Shown: positions 1 to 6,096 of the stretch, piece after piece
Position numbering within the stretch: position 1 is the stretch's first letter
Layout: each line of letters begins with the position of its first letter
Assembly (NCBI GenBank): GCA_024653795.1
Contig: JANLHY010000648.1
Coordinates: forward strand, 1 to 6,257
Source: Candidatus Brocadiaceae bacterium
GTDB lineage: Bacteria > Planctomycetota > Brocadiia > Brocadiales > Brocadiaceae
Length of the DNA stretch: 6,257 nt
Reading direction: 5' to 3'
The notes under the pieces: generated by a model
The model's input: only the letters and a program-made list of their open reading frames with translations
Databases searched by the model: none
Told to the model about the DNA's origin: nothing
Program-made: the position numbers and the translations under genes

Positions 1-1
1 A

Positions 2-142
2 ACAACACAGGATTACAAATTCACATACGATCCGGTAGCATGCTTAGGGACGTGTTTTCTGGCTCCTGTTATGATGATTGACGATAGATACTACGGAAAG
101 TTAACTGTTGAAAAAACAGAGACCGTTCTCAAGAGTTATTAA
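2..142 (+). CDS. nuoE: NuoE/HydC-like [2Fe-2S] subunit, C-terminal end (partial)
   Basis: Only the last 46 codons are present; the 5' part lies outside the window, and the reading frame is open from base 2 to a TAA at 140-142. The fragment contains VACLGTCFLAPVMMIDD followed by YYGKLT. This is the second half of the thioredoxin-like [2Fe-2S] domain of the 24-kDa subunit family (NuoE of complex I, HydC of NAD-linked hydrogenases). The CLGTC pair would supply the last two of the four cluster ligands. In this family the subunit passes electrons to or from the FMN-bearing NuoF-type subunit, and here a NuoF-type gene follows after 20 bp, which supports the call and an operon. Whether it belongs to complex I, a hydrogenase or a formate dehydrogenase cannot be told from this end. 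Confidence 0.85.
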   Translation, partial: TTQDYKFTYDPVACLGTCFLAPVMMIDDRYYGKLTVEKTETVLKSY

Positions 143-148
143 AATATT

Positions 149-154
149 AAGGAG
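149..154 (+). promoter_or_regulatory. Ribosome binding site deciding a GTG start
   Basis: AAGGAG lies 8 bases before the GTG at 163 and in the short gap after the preceding stop codon. This strong Shine-Dalgarno match supports the unusual GTG as the start of the NuoF-like gene. The next Met codon in frame (residue 25, MVRIF) lies right at the first beta strand of the [2Fe-2S] domain and has no comparable site in front of it. Confidence 0.75.
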
Positions 155-162
155 AATTCACC

Positions 163-1845
163 GTGGAAAAGTTAAAAACCCCTAATGATCTTCAAAACTT
201 AAGGAAATCTCTCGAATCCAAACATCGCCCCGACATGGTACGTATATTTATTTGCACAACAGGATGCAGGGCATTGGGGGCTGACGAAGTATGCAAGGCC
301 TTCAAATCAGAGATTGAAAAGCAATCCCTCAAAGACAAGGTGGAAATTGTTGACACCGGGTGTCAGGGTCTGTGCGCCAGAGCGCCTGTCATGACTATAG
401 AACCAATGGGTATTTTCTACGGCAGGGTGACAGAAACTGATGTCCCTGAAATTATTTCACGAACAATACTAAAGGGTGAGATTATCGAACGACTCTGTTA
501 TACAGAAGCTGGTAAACGTACTCCATATATCCGAGATATCCCTTTTTACAGCAAGCAAAAAAAGATGGTTCTGAGAAATTGCGGGACTATCGATCCAAAA
601 AGTATAAACGAATACATACTGAGAGACGGTTATGCAGCTATCTCGAAAGTGCTCTCCAGCATGACGCCTGATGACGTCGTCAATGAGATAAAAAATTCCG
701 GCCTGCGGGGCAGGGGCGGCGCCGGGTTTCCGACAGGAAACAAATGGGAATTCGTCAAAAAGGCAGTTGGAGAGATTAAGTACATAGTCTGTAATGGTGA
801 CGAAGGCGATCCGGGCGCTTTTATGGATCGAGCGGTACTTGAAGGCGACCCTCATTCTGTAATCGAGGGAATGCTTATTGGCGCTTATGCTATCGGATCA
901 AAAAAGGGAATTGTATATGTGCGCGCAGAATACCCCATTGCCGTTGAACATCTCAATATTGCCATACAACAGGCAAAATCGCTGGGACTCCTTGGGGAAA
1001 ATATACTCGGAGCCAGTTTTAGTTTTGAGCTGGAAATCAAAATGGGCGCCGGTGCTTTTGTGTGCGGCGAAGAAACCGCCCTTATTGCCTCCATTGAAGG
1101 CAAGCGCGGCATGCCGCGTCCGCGTCCTCCATTTCCAGCGACCAGCGGTCTTTGGGGAAAACCTACAAATATCAACAACGTAGAGACCTTTGCAAACGTA
1201 CCAATCATCATCCTCAAGGGATCTGAATTCTATAAAGCCATTGGTACGGATACCAGCAAAGGCACGAAGATATTCGCCCTGGCAGGCAATGTAAAAAACA
1301 CAGGACTCGTTGAGGTACCTATGGGAACTACGCTTCGTGAAATCGTCTTCGATATTGGCGGAGGAATTCCAGGCCGAAAAAAATTCAAGGCAGCCCAGAT
1401 GGGTGGTCCTTCGGGCGGGTGCGTGCCTGCACAGCATCTTGATCTCCCTATCGATTACGAAACAGTAAAAGAGGTGGGCGCCATTATGGGTTCTGGAGGA
1501 CTTATTGTAATGGATGACTCCACCTCCATGGTCGAAATTGCGCGGTATTTTATGGAATTTTGTCAGGACGAATCATGTGGAAAATGCGTGCCTTGCAGGA
1601 TAGGAACCAAGAGGATGCTCGATATCCTGACGCGAATTACCAAGGGACAGGGAAAGAAAGAGGACATTGATCTATTGAAGGAACTTGCCGAGGTTACCAA
1701 AAGTGCGTCCTTGTGTGGTCTCGGGCAAACGGCAGCAAACCCCGTGCTCTCTACAATCCGTTACTATCTCAATGAATACGAAGAATTAATCAATAAAAAA
1801 GACGCTCCGTCTTCGCCACAAGTGAGCCAGACAACACAAACCTGA
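163..1845 (+). CDS. nuoF: NuoF/HydB-like NADH-binding flavoprotein subunit with N-terminal [2Fe-2S] domain
   Basis: A 560-residue homologue of the 51-kDa NADH dehydrogenase subunit, which takes hydride from NADH onto FMN and passes electrons to Fe-S clusters. Residues about 25-105 form a thioredoxin-like [2Fe-2S] domain with Cys31, Cys35, Cys67 and Cys71. The FMN/NADH core starts near 140 and holds the glycine-rich GLRGRGGAGFPTG (180-192), NGDEGDPGAF (211-220) and GAGAFVCGEET (295-305). An SLBB-like region follows at about 370-450. The C-terminal [4Fe-4S] helical domain has Cys472, Cys475 and Cys478 (ESCGKCVPC) plus Cys518. At 560 residues it is longer than plain NuoF (about 430-450) because of the N-terminal domain. 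It is shorter than typical HydB because it lacks the C-terminal double [4Fe-4S] ferredoxin domain; a polar Ser/Gln/Thr tail ends it instead. It starts at GTG 163 behind a good ribosome binding site, 20 bp after the NuoE-like gene. It could serve a soluble hydrogenase, a formate dehydrogenase or a complex I-like unit; the catalytic partner is not in the window. Confidence 0.93.
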   Translation: MEKLKTPNDLQNLRKSLESKHRPDMVRIFICTTGCRALGADEVCKAFKSEIEKQSLKDKVEIVDTGCQGLCARAPVMTIEPMGIFYGRVTETDVPEIISRTILKGEIIERLCYTEAGKRTPYIRDIPFYSKQKKMVLRNCGTIDPKSINEYILRDGYAAISKVLSSMTPDDVVNEIKNSGLRGRGGAGFPTGNKWEFVKKAVGEIKYIVCNGDEGDPGAFMDRAVLEGDPHSVIEGMLIGAYAIGSKKGIVYVRAEYPIAVEHLNIAIQQAKSLGLLGENILGASFSFELEIKMGAGAFVCGEETALIASIEGKRGMPRPRPPFPATSGLWGKPTNINNVETFANVPIIILKGSEFYKAIGTDTSKGTKIFALAGNVKNTGLVEVPMGTTLREIVFDIGGGIPGRKKFKAAQMGGPSGGCVPAQHLDLPIDYETVKEVGAIMGSGGLIVMDDSTSMVEIARYFMEFCQDESCGKCVPCRIGTKRMLDILTRITKGQGKKEDIDLLKELAEVTKSASLCGLGQTAANPVLSTIRYYLNEYEELINKKDAPSSPQVSQTTQT

Positions 1846-1854
1846 GAGTGAATT

Positions 1855-3801
1855 ATGAAAGTACTCCTCATCGGTGCTGGAAAAGGCGGGTCTGCACTCC
1901 TGACAATCTTGCATGAAGATAAGGAAATTGAGATTGTCGGAGTCGTCGATAACAACGCCCAGGCTGAAGGTTTGAAGATTGCAAGGCAGTACAACATCCC
2001 AACCTATACCCGTTATGAGAAATTAATAAAAAGGGATGATCTTGACGTTATTATCGATGTTACAAGAAATCCCCAGGTACACACTGATATCGAAAAAAAC
2101 AAACCTGCAAATACCGAGATACTTGGAGGATTAAGCGCCAAACTCATGTGGAGTTTGGTAGAAGAACGAAAAAAGAAGGAAGATGAAATTCAAAAAACTC
2201 TTTCCGAACAGAAAGCGCTTTATCATATTGGAATTATGCTTTCCTCCGCAATTGACATGAATGACGTGTTTCAAACCATCGTCAAAAGTGGTTTGGAAAT
2301 AACAAACACACCGGCAGGGAGTCTTGCTTTGTATGACGAAGAAAAAAACGAACTGGAACTTACAGCCGTACATGGCTTCAGCCCTGAGTTTTCTTTAAAA
2401 GCAACACGATGGAAGGTAAGACCAGGCGGCCTTACCAGTAAAATCCTGTCGCAAAGACAACCCGTCGTGGTGCCTGATATCAGCATAGAGTCCTCTATGG
2501 ATACACGAGTCATTTCAGCTGAGGGCATTCGTTCTCTGGTAGCCACACCCCTTACAACCGGAGACAGGATTGTTGGTATCCTTTATGTTGATGACTATAA
2601 GCCACGTGTCTTTACAAAAAGAGACATTTCCATCCTGGAACTCCTGGCAACCCAGGCAACTATTGCTATCAAAAAGGCTAAAATACATGAACAACTGGAA
2701 CGGAATAATCAGAAACTCAAGCAAACCATGGATTACTTACAGAATGTGCTGGATAACTCTGCCGATATGATTATCACTACAGATATAGAAAATAATGTAG
2801 TAGAATTTAACAAAGGCGCACAAGAGATACTTGGGTATACGCAAAGTGAATCCGTTGGGAAACCGTTGCGTGGTTTCTTTGCCAATCCAGATCATTGCAA
2901 TCAATTATTAGACAAAATCAAGCAGGAAGGAAAGATATCCAATCAGGAAACTCAGTTCGTCACAAAGCAAAACAAGATTATCGATATCAGTATTACTCTT
3001 TCTCAACTCAAAGATACATCGGGTAACATGATTGGAACCGTGGGCATTAGCAGAGATATTACCGAGTTCAAGAGGACACAGGCACAACTCGTCCAGGCCG
3101 GGAAACTCGCTGGTATAGGCCAATTGGCAGCCGGTATTGCACATGAAATCAATAACCCATTAAGCGGCGTATTGGGATACGCTAAAAGACTTATGAAAAA
3201 GGCAGAGGATGAAGAACTCAAAAAGATACCCGGCTTCGAGTCTTTCCCAAGAGAGATGAAGCTGATTGTCGATTCGGCGCTGCGCTGTAAGAAAATCATT
3301 GAGGGTCTCCTGAAATTTTCTCGTACCTCGGAGACTGTAAGCATGGCCGTCAATATCAATGAAGTTATTGACGAATCCCTTATTCTATTTGGTAATCAGT
3401 TGTCATCACAGAACATCGAGTTGAACAAGATTTTAAGCCAAAACATCCCCACTATTCGGGCTAATCACACGCAGATACAGCAAGTTTTTACCGATATCAT
3501 CATCAATGCCATACAGGCGATGCCCAACGGGGGTAAACTAACGATTGCTACAAGACCGCTAAATTCCTCTTCAGTTGAAATAGAATTTACCGATACCGGA
3601 GAAGGTATCCCAAAAGAATACTTACCAAAAATATTCGAACCGTTCTTCACTACCCGCGAACCTGGCAAGGGAACAGGGCTTGGATTATATATGATTTACA
3701 GGATATTACAGGAACATCATGGACATATTGACGTTAAAAGTGAAATTGGAAAAGGAGCAACCTTTGTTATCACACTACCTGTTGCCGATGTTAAAACTTA
3801 A
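1855..3801 (+). CDS. Soluble sensor histidine kinase: Rossmann-GAF-PAS-HisKA-HATPase
   Basis: A 648-residue kinase with no visible membrane segment or signal peptide, so probably cytoplasmic. Residues 1-100 look like a dinucleotide-binding Rossmann domain: a first beta strand, then GAGKGG (GxGxxG, Gly7/Gly9/Gly12), with Asp32 at the end of the second strand (VGVVD), which in this fold usually favours NAD(H) over NADP(H). A charged helix (about 100-120) leads to a GAF domain (about 120-275), a helical linker, and a PAS domain (about 292-405, ending GISRDITEFKR). The HisKA domain carries the phospho-acceptor His430 in GIAHEINNPL. The ATPase domain shows the N box Asn551, DTGEGIP (580-586), IFEPFF (593-598) and GKGTGLGL (604-611), so all catalytic motifs look intact. 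There is no attached receiver domain. The ATG lies 9 bp after the NuoF stop with only a weak GAGAG site, which suggests translational coupling. The ligand and partner regulator are inferred: NAD(H) and the double-receiver protein downstream. Confidence 0.92.
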   Translation: MKVLLIGAGKGGSALLTILHEDKEIEIVGVVDNNAQAEGLKIARQYNIPTYTRYEKLIKRDDLDVIIDVTRNPQVHTDIEKNKPANTEILGGLSAKLMWSLVEERKKKEDEIQKTLSEQKALYHIGIMLSSAIDMNDVFQTIVKSGLEITNTPAGSLALYDEEKNELELTAVHGFSPEFSLKATRWKVRPGGLTSKILSQRQPVVVPDISIESSMDTRVISAEGIRSLVATPLTTGDRIVGILYVDDYKPRVFTKRDISILELLATQATIAIKKAKIHEQLERNNQKLKQTMDYLQNVLDNSADMIITTDIENNVVEFNKGAQEILGYTQSESVGKPLRGFFANPDHCNQLLDKIKQEGKISNQETQFVTKQNKIIDISITLSQLKDTSGNMIGTVGISRDITEFKRTQAQLVQAGKLAGIGQLAAGIAHEINNPLSGVLGYAKRLMKKAEDEELKKIPGFESFPREMKLIVDSALRCKKIIEGLLKFSRTSETVSMAVNINEVIDESLILFGNQLSSQNIELNKILSQNIPTIRANHTQIQQVFTDIIINAIQAMPNGGKLTIATRPLNSSSVEIEFTDTGEGIPKEYLPKIFEPFFTTREPGKGTGLGLYMIYRILQEHHGHIDVKSEIGKGATFVITLPVADVKT

Positions 3802-3934
3802 TGCGTCATTCTGCAACCAAAATTGGAAATTGCTGGTTGCATGTTGCTAGTTGTAAGTTACAAATCAAGATGCAAAGCGATACCTCACAACTTTCAACTT
3901 ACAATTCATAGCGCAGCATAGCCGCAACCAAAAG

Positions 3935-3976
3935 ACCCCCCTGTATCCCCCCTTCGCAAGGGGGATACAGGGGGGT
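3935..3976. repeat. Long GC-rich inverted repeat (intergenic hairpin)
   Basis: Perfect 17-base arms (3935-3951 and 3960-3976): A, six C, TGTAT, five C, pairing with five G, ATACA, six G, T. After one unpaired C, a TT/AA pair closes a short CGC loop. The + strand continues into an A-rich stretch, not a T run, so it is not a textbook terminator for the kinase gene. The minus strand has only a short TTTT after the stem. The CCCCCTTCGCAAGGGGG core resembles dispersed intergenic repeats seen in several anaerobe genomes. It could still stop transcription or protect the 3' end of the mRNA. Confidence 0.8.
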
Positions 3977-3997
3977 ATAAAAAAAACTTTTCAAAAA

Positions 3998-4076
3998 AAG
4001 AAGTTTTTACAAGGTAATACTATAACGCGTAACTATTTCTAAGGAACTTATATAAAATAAGAAGTTTTTAATACTA
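3998..4076 (+). repeat. Two-copy direct repeat upstream of the response regulator
   Basis: AAGAAGTTTTTA occurs at 3998-4009 and again at 4059-4070. In the second copy it is followed at once by ATACTA (4071-4076); in the first the same ATACTA (4017-4022) comes after seven extra bases (CAAGGTA). The copies are 61 bp apart. The surroundings are AT-rich, so part of the match may be chance. A duplicated regulator site or a small duplication are both possible. Confidence 0.45.
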
Positions 4077-4089
4077 CATACGATTAAAC

Positions 4090-4097
4090 AGGGAGGA
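4090..4097 (+). promoter_or_regulatory. Ribosome binding site of the response regulator gene
   Basis: AGGGAGGA sits 6 bases before the ATG at 4104. It is the clearest Shine-Dalgarno sequence in the second half of the window and fixes the start, just ahead of the first receiver beta strand (RILVIDDEE). Confidence 0.75.
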
Positions 4098-4103
4098 AAA
4101 GCC

Positions 4104-5294
4104 ATGGCAGGAGAAAGAATCTTAGTTATCGACGATGAAGAAATCATATGCACGTTACTCAAAGATACCTTGACCGATGCAGAATATCAAGTCGAAACAG
4201 TTACCAACGGCATCGAAGGGCTTGAAAAGCTCTTCAAGGGGGAGCCTTTTGACATTCTTATAACCGACATCCGAATGCCAAAAAAGGATGGAATACAAGT
4301 GCTTAAAGAAGCAAAAAATCGTGTCCCTGATATAATTACGATTATCATTACAGGGTACCCTAGCATTGAAACCATTAGAGAGGCAAGCGAATACAATGCA
4401 TTTGACTATATTACAAAACCACTCGATCCCGACGAGATATGCGAATGCATCAAGCGTTCGATCGAGGTACGAAAATTATCAAGAGAACTTAGAGTCCCTG
4501 AAAAGCCACCCCGCATACTTATTGTAGACGATATGCAATCGGCCCTGTTTCTCTCAGAGGGTATTTTGCAAGATGAGGGTTATCATGCCGAGATTGCTCA
4601 AAATGGACTGGAGGTACTCGACAGGCTGAAACAAAAACATTTTGATATTGTAGTTGCAGACCTCCACATGCCTGGCATGGACGGTATTGAACTTTTAAAC
4701 AACATCAAAAAATTGGACATCAAGACGCTGGTTATCATCATGACTGCGCGGCCAAGCATAGAATCGGCAATATTGTCTTTCCGACACGGTGCATACGACT
4801 ATATTACTAAACCTATCGACCCAGATACTATCATCAACACCATCCAGCGTGGATTAGAAAAACGTCACATTGAAATAAATACAGATAAATTATTGAGACG
4901 CCTCCATGACCTCCGCCAGCAAATGATCAACGAAAATGCTTCACTTGTTAAAGAAAAAGACCTGGCGAATAGTACCATTGATGCCACTCCGGATGCCATC
5001 ATAGCCACAGACGAGCATGCTAATATTTGCATCATCAACCATGCTGCAAGAGAGCTTTTGGGCTACAGAAAGGAAGAAATACTGGGGAAATCCGTAGATA
5101 CACTCTTTGCCGAAAAGAAAAACTTCTTCAAGGGAACAGATTTGGAATTAATGCTAAAGGAAGGCAATGTCTACAACTATTCACTTACCTGTATCACAAA
5201 TAAAGGCACTAAAATCAAGACGACCTGGTCGGGTGCCCCTATCCTCGATAAGGATGAAAAGATAAAAGGAGTTGTGGGAATCGGAAGAAAATAG
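4104..5294 (+). CDS. Response regulator with two receiver domains and a C-terminal PAS domain
   Basis: A 396-residue protein with two complete receiver domains. REC1 (about 1-125) has the acidic pocket Asp10/Asp11, phospho-acceptor Asp55 in ILITDIRMP, Thr83 and Lys105 (YITKP). REC2 (about 136-255) has Asp142/Asp143, acceptor Asp186 in VVADLHMPGMDG, Thr214 and Lys236 (again YITKP). Both therefore look competent for phosphorylation, and their similarity suggests an old duplication. A charged, probably coiled-coil linker (about 255-288) leads to one PAS domain (about 290-394). The protein stops at GVVGIGRK, just where PAS domains of kinases usually run on into DITE and a helix. There is no DNA-binding, AAA+, GGDEF or kinase domain. 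It likely receives phosphate from the orphan kinase 302 bp upstream and acts by protein contact or in a phosphorelay (inference). The gene has its own good ribosome binding site. Confidence 0.9.
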   Translation: MAGERILVIDDEEIICTLLKDTLTDAEYQVETVTNGIEGLEKLFKGEPFDILITDIRMPKKDGIQVLKEAKNRVPDIITIIITGYPSIETIREASEYNAFDYITKPLDPDEICECIKRSIEVRKLSRELRVPEKPPRILIVDDMQSALFLSEGILQDEGYHAEIAQNGLEVLDRLKQKHFDIVVADLHMPGMDGIELLNNIKKLDIKTLVIIMTARPSIESAILSFRHGAYDYITKPIDPDTIINTIQRGLEKRHIEINTDKLLRRLHDLRQQMINENASLVKEKDLANSTIDATPDAIIATDEHANICIINHAARELLGYRKEEILGKSVDTLFAEKKNFFKGTDLELMLKEGNVYNYSLTCITNKGTKIKTTWSGAPILDKDEKIKGVVGIGRK

Positions 5295-5300
5295 TATAAT
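5272..5300 (+). promoter_or_regulatory. Candidate sigma-70 type promoter for the MobB-like gene
   Basis: A perfect TATAAT (5295-5300) directly follows the regulator's stop codon. It is preceded at exactly 17 bp by TTGTGG (5272-5277), which matches three of six bases of the -35 consensus and lies inside the end of the regulator gene. Transcription would start near 5307, about 83 bases before the ATG at 5390. The -10 and spacing are good and the -35 is weak. Confidence 0.5.
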
Positions 5301-5301
5301 A

Positions 5302-5315
5302 TTTTCGATCGAAAA
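5302..5315. promoter_or_regulatory. 14-bp perfect palindrome over the predicted transcription start (possible operator)
   Basis: TTTTCGATCGAAAA is a perfect palindrome beginning two bases after the TATAAT and covering the expected start point. That is a typical place for a repressor site. It is followed by A residues, not T, so it is unlikely to be a terminator for the regulator gene. The binding protein is unknown. Confidence 0.4.
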
Positions 5316-5326
5316 ATTTACATTAA

Positions 5327-5367
5327 CACAAACAATAAATTTTTTTCATTTATAGCAATTGTTTGTG
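5327..5367. promoter_or_regulatory. Inverted repeat in the leader of the MobB-like gene
   Basis: CACAAACAAT (5327-5336) and ATTGTTTGTG (5358-5367) are perfect 10-base arms 21 bases apart. AAAT (5337-5340) can pair with ATTT (5348-5351) to extend the stem around a T-rich loop. The half-site centres are 31 bp apart, close to three helical turns, so a DNA-binding site is as plausible as an RNA hairpin. The right arm ends 22 bases before the ATG. No T run follows, so it is not a standard terminator. Confidence 0.5.
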
Positions 5368-5389
5368 CCGATACATAACTAAAAATATT

Positions 5390-6043
5390 ATGAGAATTAT
5401 ATCTATTACTGGCACAGCAAGCAGCGTGGGAAAGACGATTGTTGCCCAGTTCTTACTGAGACATTTTGGGGACTTATCAGCTTTAAAAATCACGACGAAA
5501 CACGAAGGCAACTGCCCCAGACACTCCTACTGTGATGTGTGTGAAACAATGACACTCCCGTATAAAATTACGGTTGACCCGCTACAAATCGAGCAGGAGG
5601 GCAAGGACACGTCTCTTTTTAAAAACGCCGGCGCCCAGAAGGTAGTCTGGCTGCAAACCCATTCAGATCATCTCGAAAAGGGCATTGAAGAAGCATTAAC
5701 TTACTTCAACAAAAGTGATTCAATCCTGGTGGAAGGCAATAGCTTTCTGCACACGCACAATGCCGACCTCTGTATCATTGTCACCACCCCAAGAGAGGCT
5801 AAAATCAAGCGTTCGACAAGGCAAATTATACCCAAGATAGACCTGGCAGTGATTAACAAATATGCCGATGACCACACGGATGACATCGCGAAGGCACGGG
5901 AAAGGTTGCATATGATTGGTTGTTATGCGCCTGTCTTCGTTATAAGCCCGCTTCAGAGAAATTACAGCCTAAACAAGGTTTTTCTCAACCACATCAAAGA
6001 AACAATTGGACAGCCAGCTCAATCTTACAGCAAATCAGTATAA
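5390..6043 (+). CDS. MobB/BioD-type P-loop NTPase with a Cys/His-rich insert
   Basis: A 217-residue soluble protein. It opens with a beta strand and a P-loop, ITGTASSVGKT (Gly8 to Thr16), of the same shape as the dethiobiotin synthetase loop. It then shows a MobB-like middle: KHE (37-39), GKDTSLFKNAGA (71-82), a Walker B-like ILVEG (112-116) and an NK motif (Asn156-Lys157) for base recognition. MobB proteins bind GTP and assist attachment of GMP to molybdopterin, so a role in molybdenum cofactor maturation is likely but not proven. Unusual is a cluster of His38, Cys42, His45, Cys48 and Cys51 (HEGNCPRHSYCDVC), which could bind zinc or an Fe-S cluster. I chose ATG 5390 because the fold starts there. 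A TTG at 5363 in the same frame would add nine residues but lies inside the inverted repeat; neither start has a clear ribosome binding site. A dethiobiotin synthetase or another SIMIBI NTPase is the alternative. Confidence 0.72.
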   Translation: MRIISITGTASSVGKTIVAQFLLRHFGDLSALKITTKHEGNCPRHSYCDVCETMTLPYKITVDPLQIEQEGKDTSLFKNAGAQKVVWLQTHSDHLEKGIEEALTYFNKSDSILVEGNSFLHTHNADLCIIVTTPREAKIKRSTRQIIPKIDLAVINKYADDHTDDIAKARERLHMIGCYAPVFVISPLQRNYSLNKVFLNHIKETIGQPAQSYSKSV

Positions 6044-6070
6044 AAACCCAACGTGGAACTTATTCCGTTT

Positions 6071-6096
6071 AAGTCCCCCTTAAAAAAGGGGGACTT
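6071..6096. repeat. Intergenic inverted repeat, possible terminator stem
   Basis: AAGTCCCCCTT (6071-6081) and AAGGGGGACTT (6086-6096) are perfect 11-base arms around AAAA, 27 bases after the stop of the MobB-like gene. No T run follows directly. However, a second AGGGGG (6122-6127) can pair with the same C run and is followed by TTG and eight T (6131-6138), so an alternative stem could end transcription there. The sequence between holds a TGAGCTCA palindrome (6102-6109) followed by GTCGAACG. The whole 6071-6138 block looks like a dispersed intergenic element of the kind also suggested at 3935-3976. Confidence 0.65.

Larger units (their letters stand above)
3802..4103. other. Gene-free spacer (302 bp) rich in repeats
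   Basis: No convincing coding sequence is present on either strand. The first 100 bases hold two modest inverted repeats: TGCAACCA/TGGTTGCA (3812-3819/3834-3841) and TTGTAAGTT/AACTTACAA (3851-3859/3896-3904). A long C/G hairpin follows at 3935-3976, and then a very AT-rich stretch with a direct repeat (3998-4022 and 4059-4076). A TATAAAAT at 4051-4058 could be a -10 element for the downstream regulator, but I find no good -35 at the right distance. The spacer probably breaks transcription between the kinase and the regulator, or gives the regulator its own promoter. Confidence 0.6.

Noticed and set aside
898..1437. 179-codon open frame on the minus strand inside the NuoF-like gene
   Set aside because: It lies wholly antisense to conserved FMN/NADH-binding sequence, has no recognisable domain, and is explained by codon bias of the true gene.
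3834..3849. GG...GC pattern resembling a sigma-54 promoter
   Set aside because: The distance between GG and GC is one base short of the required spacing, and it lies some 260 bases from the next gene.
3812..3904. Repeats in the spacer as a CRISPR array or small RNA gene
   Set aside because: There are only short inverted repeats with irregular spacing, no regular direct repeats and no clear promoter or terminator for an RNA.
3982..4008. AAAAACTT/AAGTTTTT inverted repeat as a terminator
   Set aside because: The stem is almost entirely A:T and weak, and no T run follows outside the stem itself.
5363..5389. TTG start nine codons upstream of the chosen ATG of the MobB-like gene
   Set aside because: It falls inside the right arm of a perfect inverted repeat, lacks a ribosome binding site, and would add residues ahead of the first beta strand that the family normally begins with.
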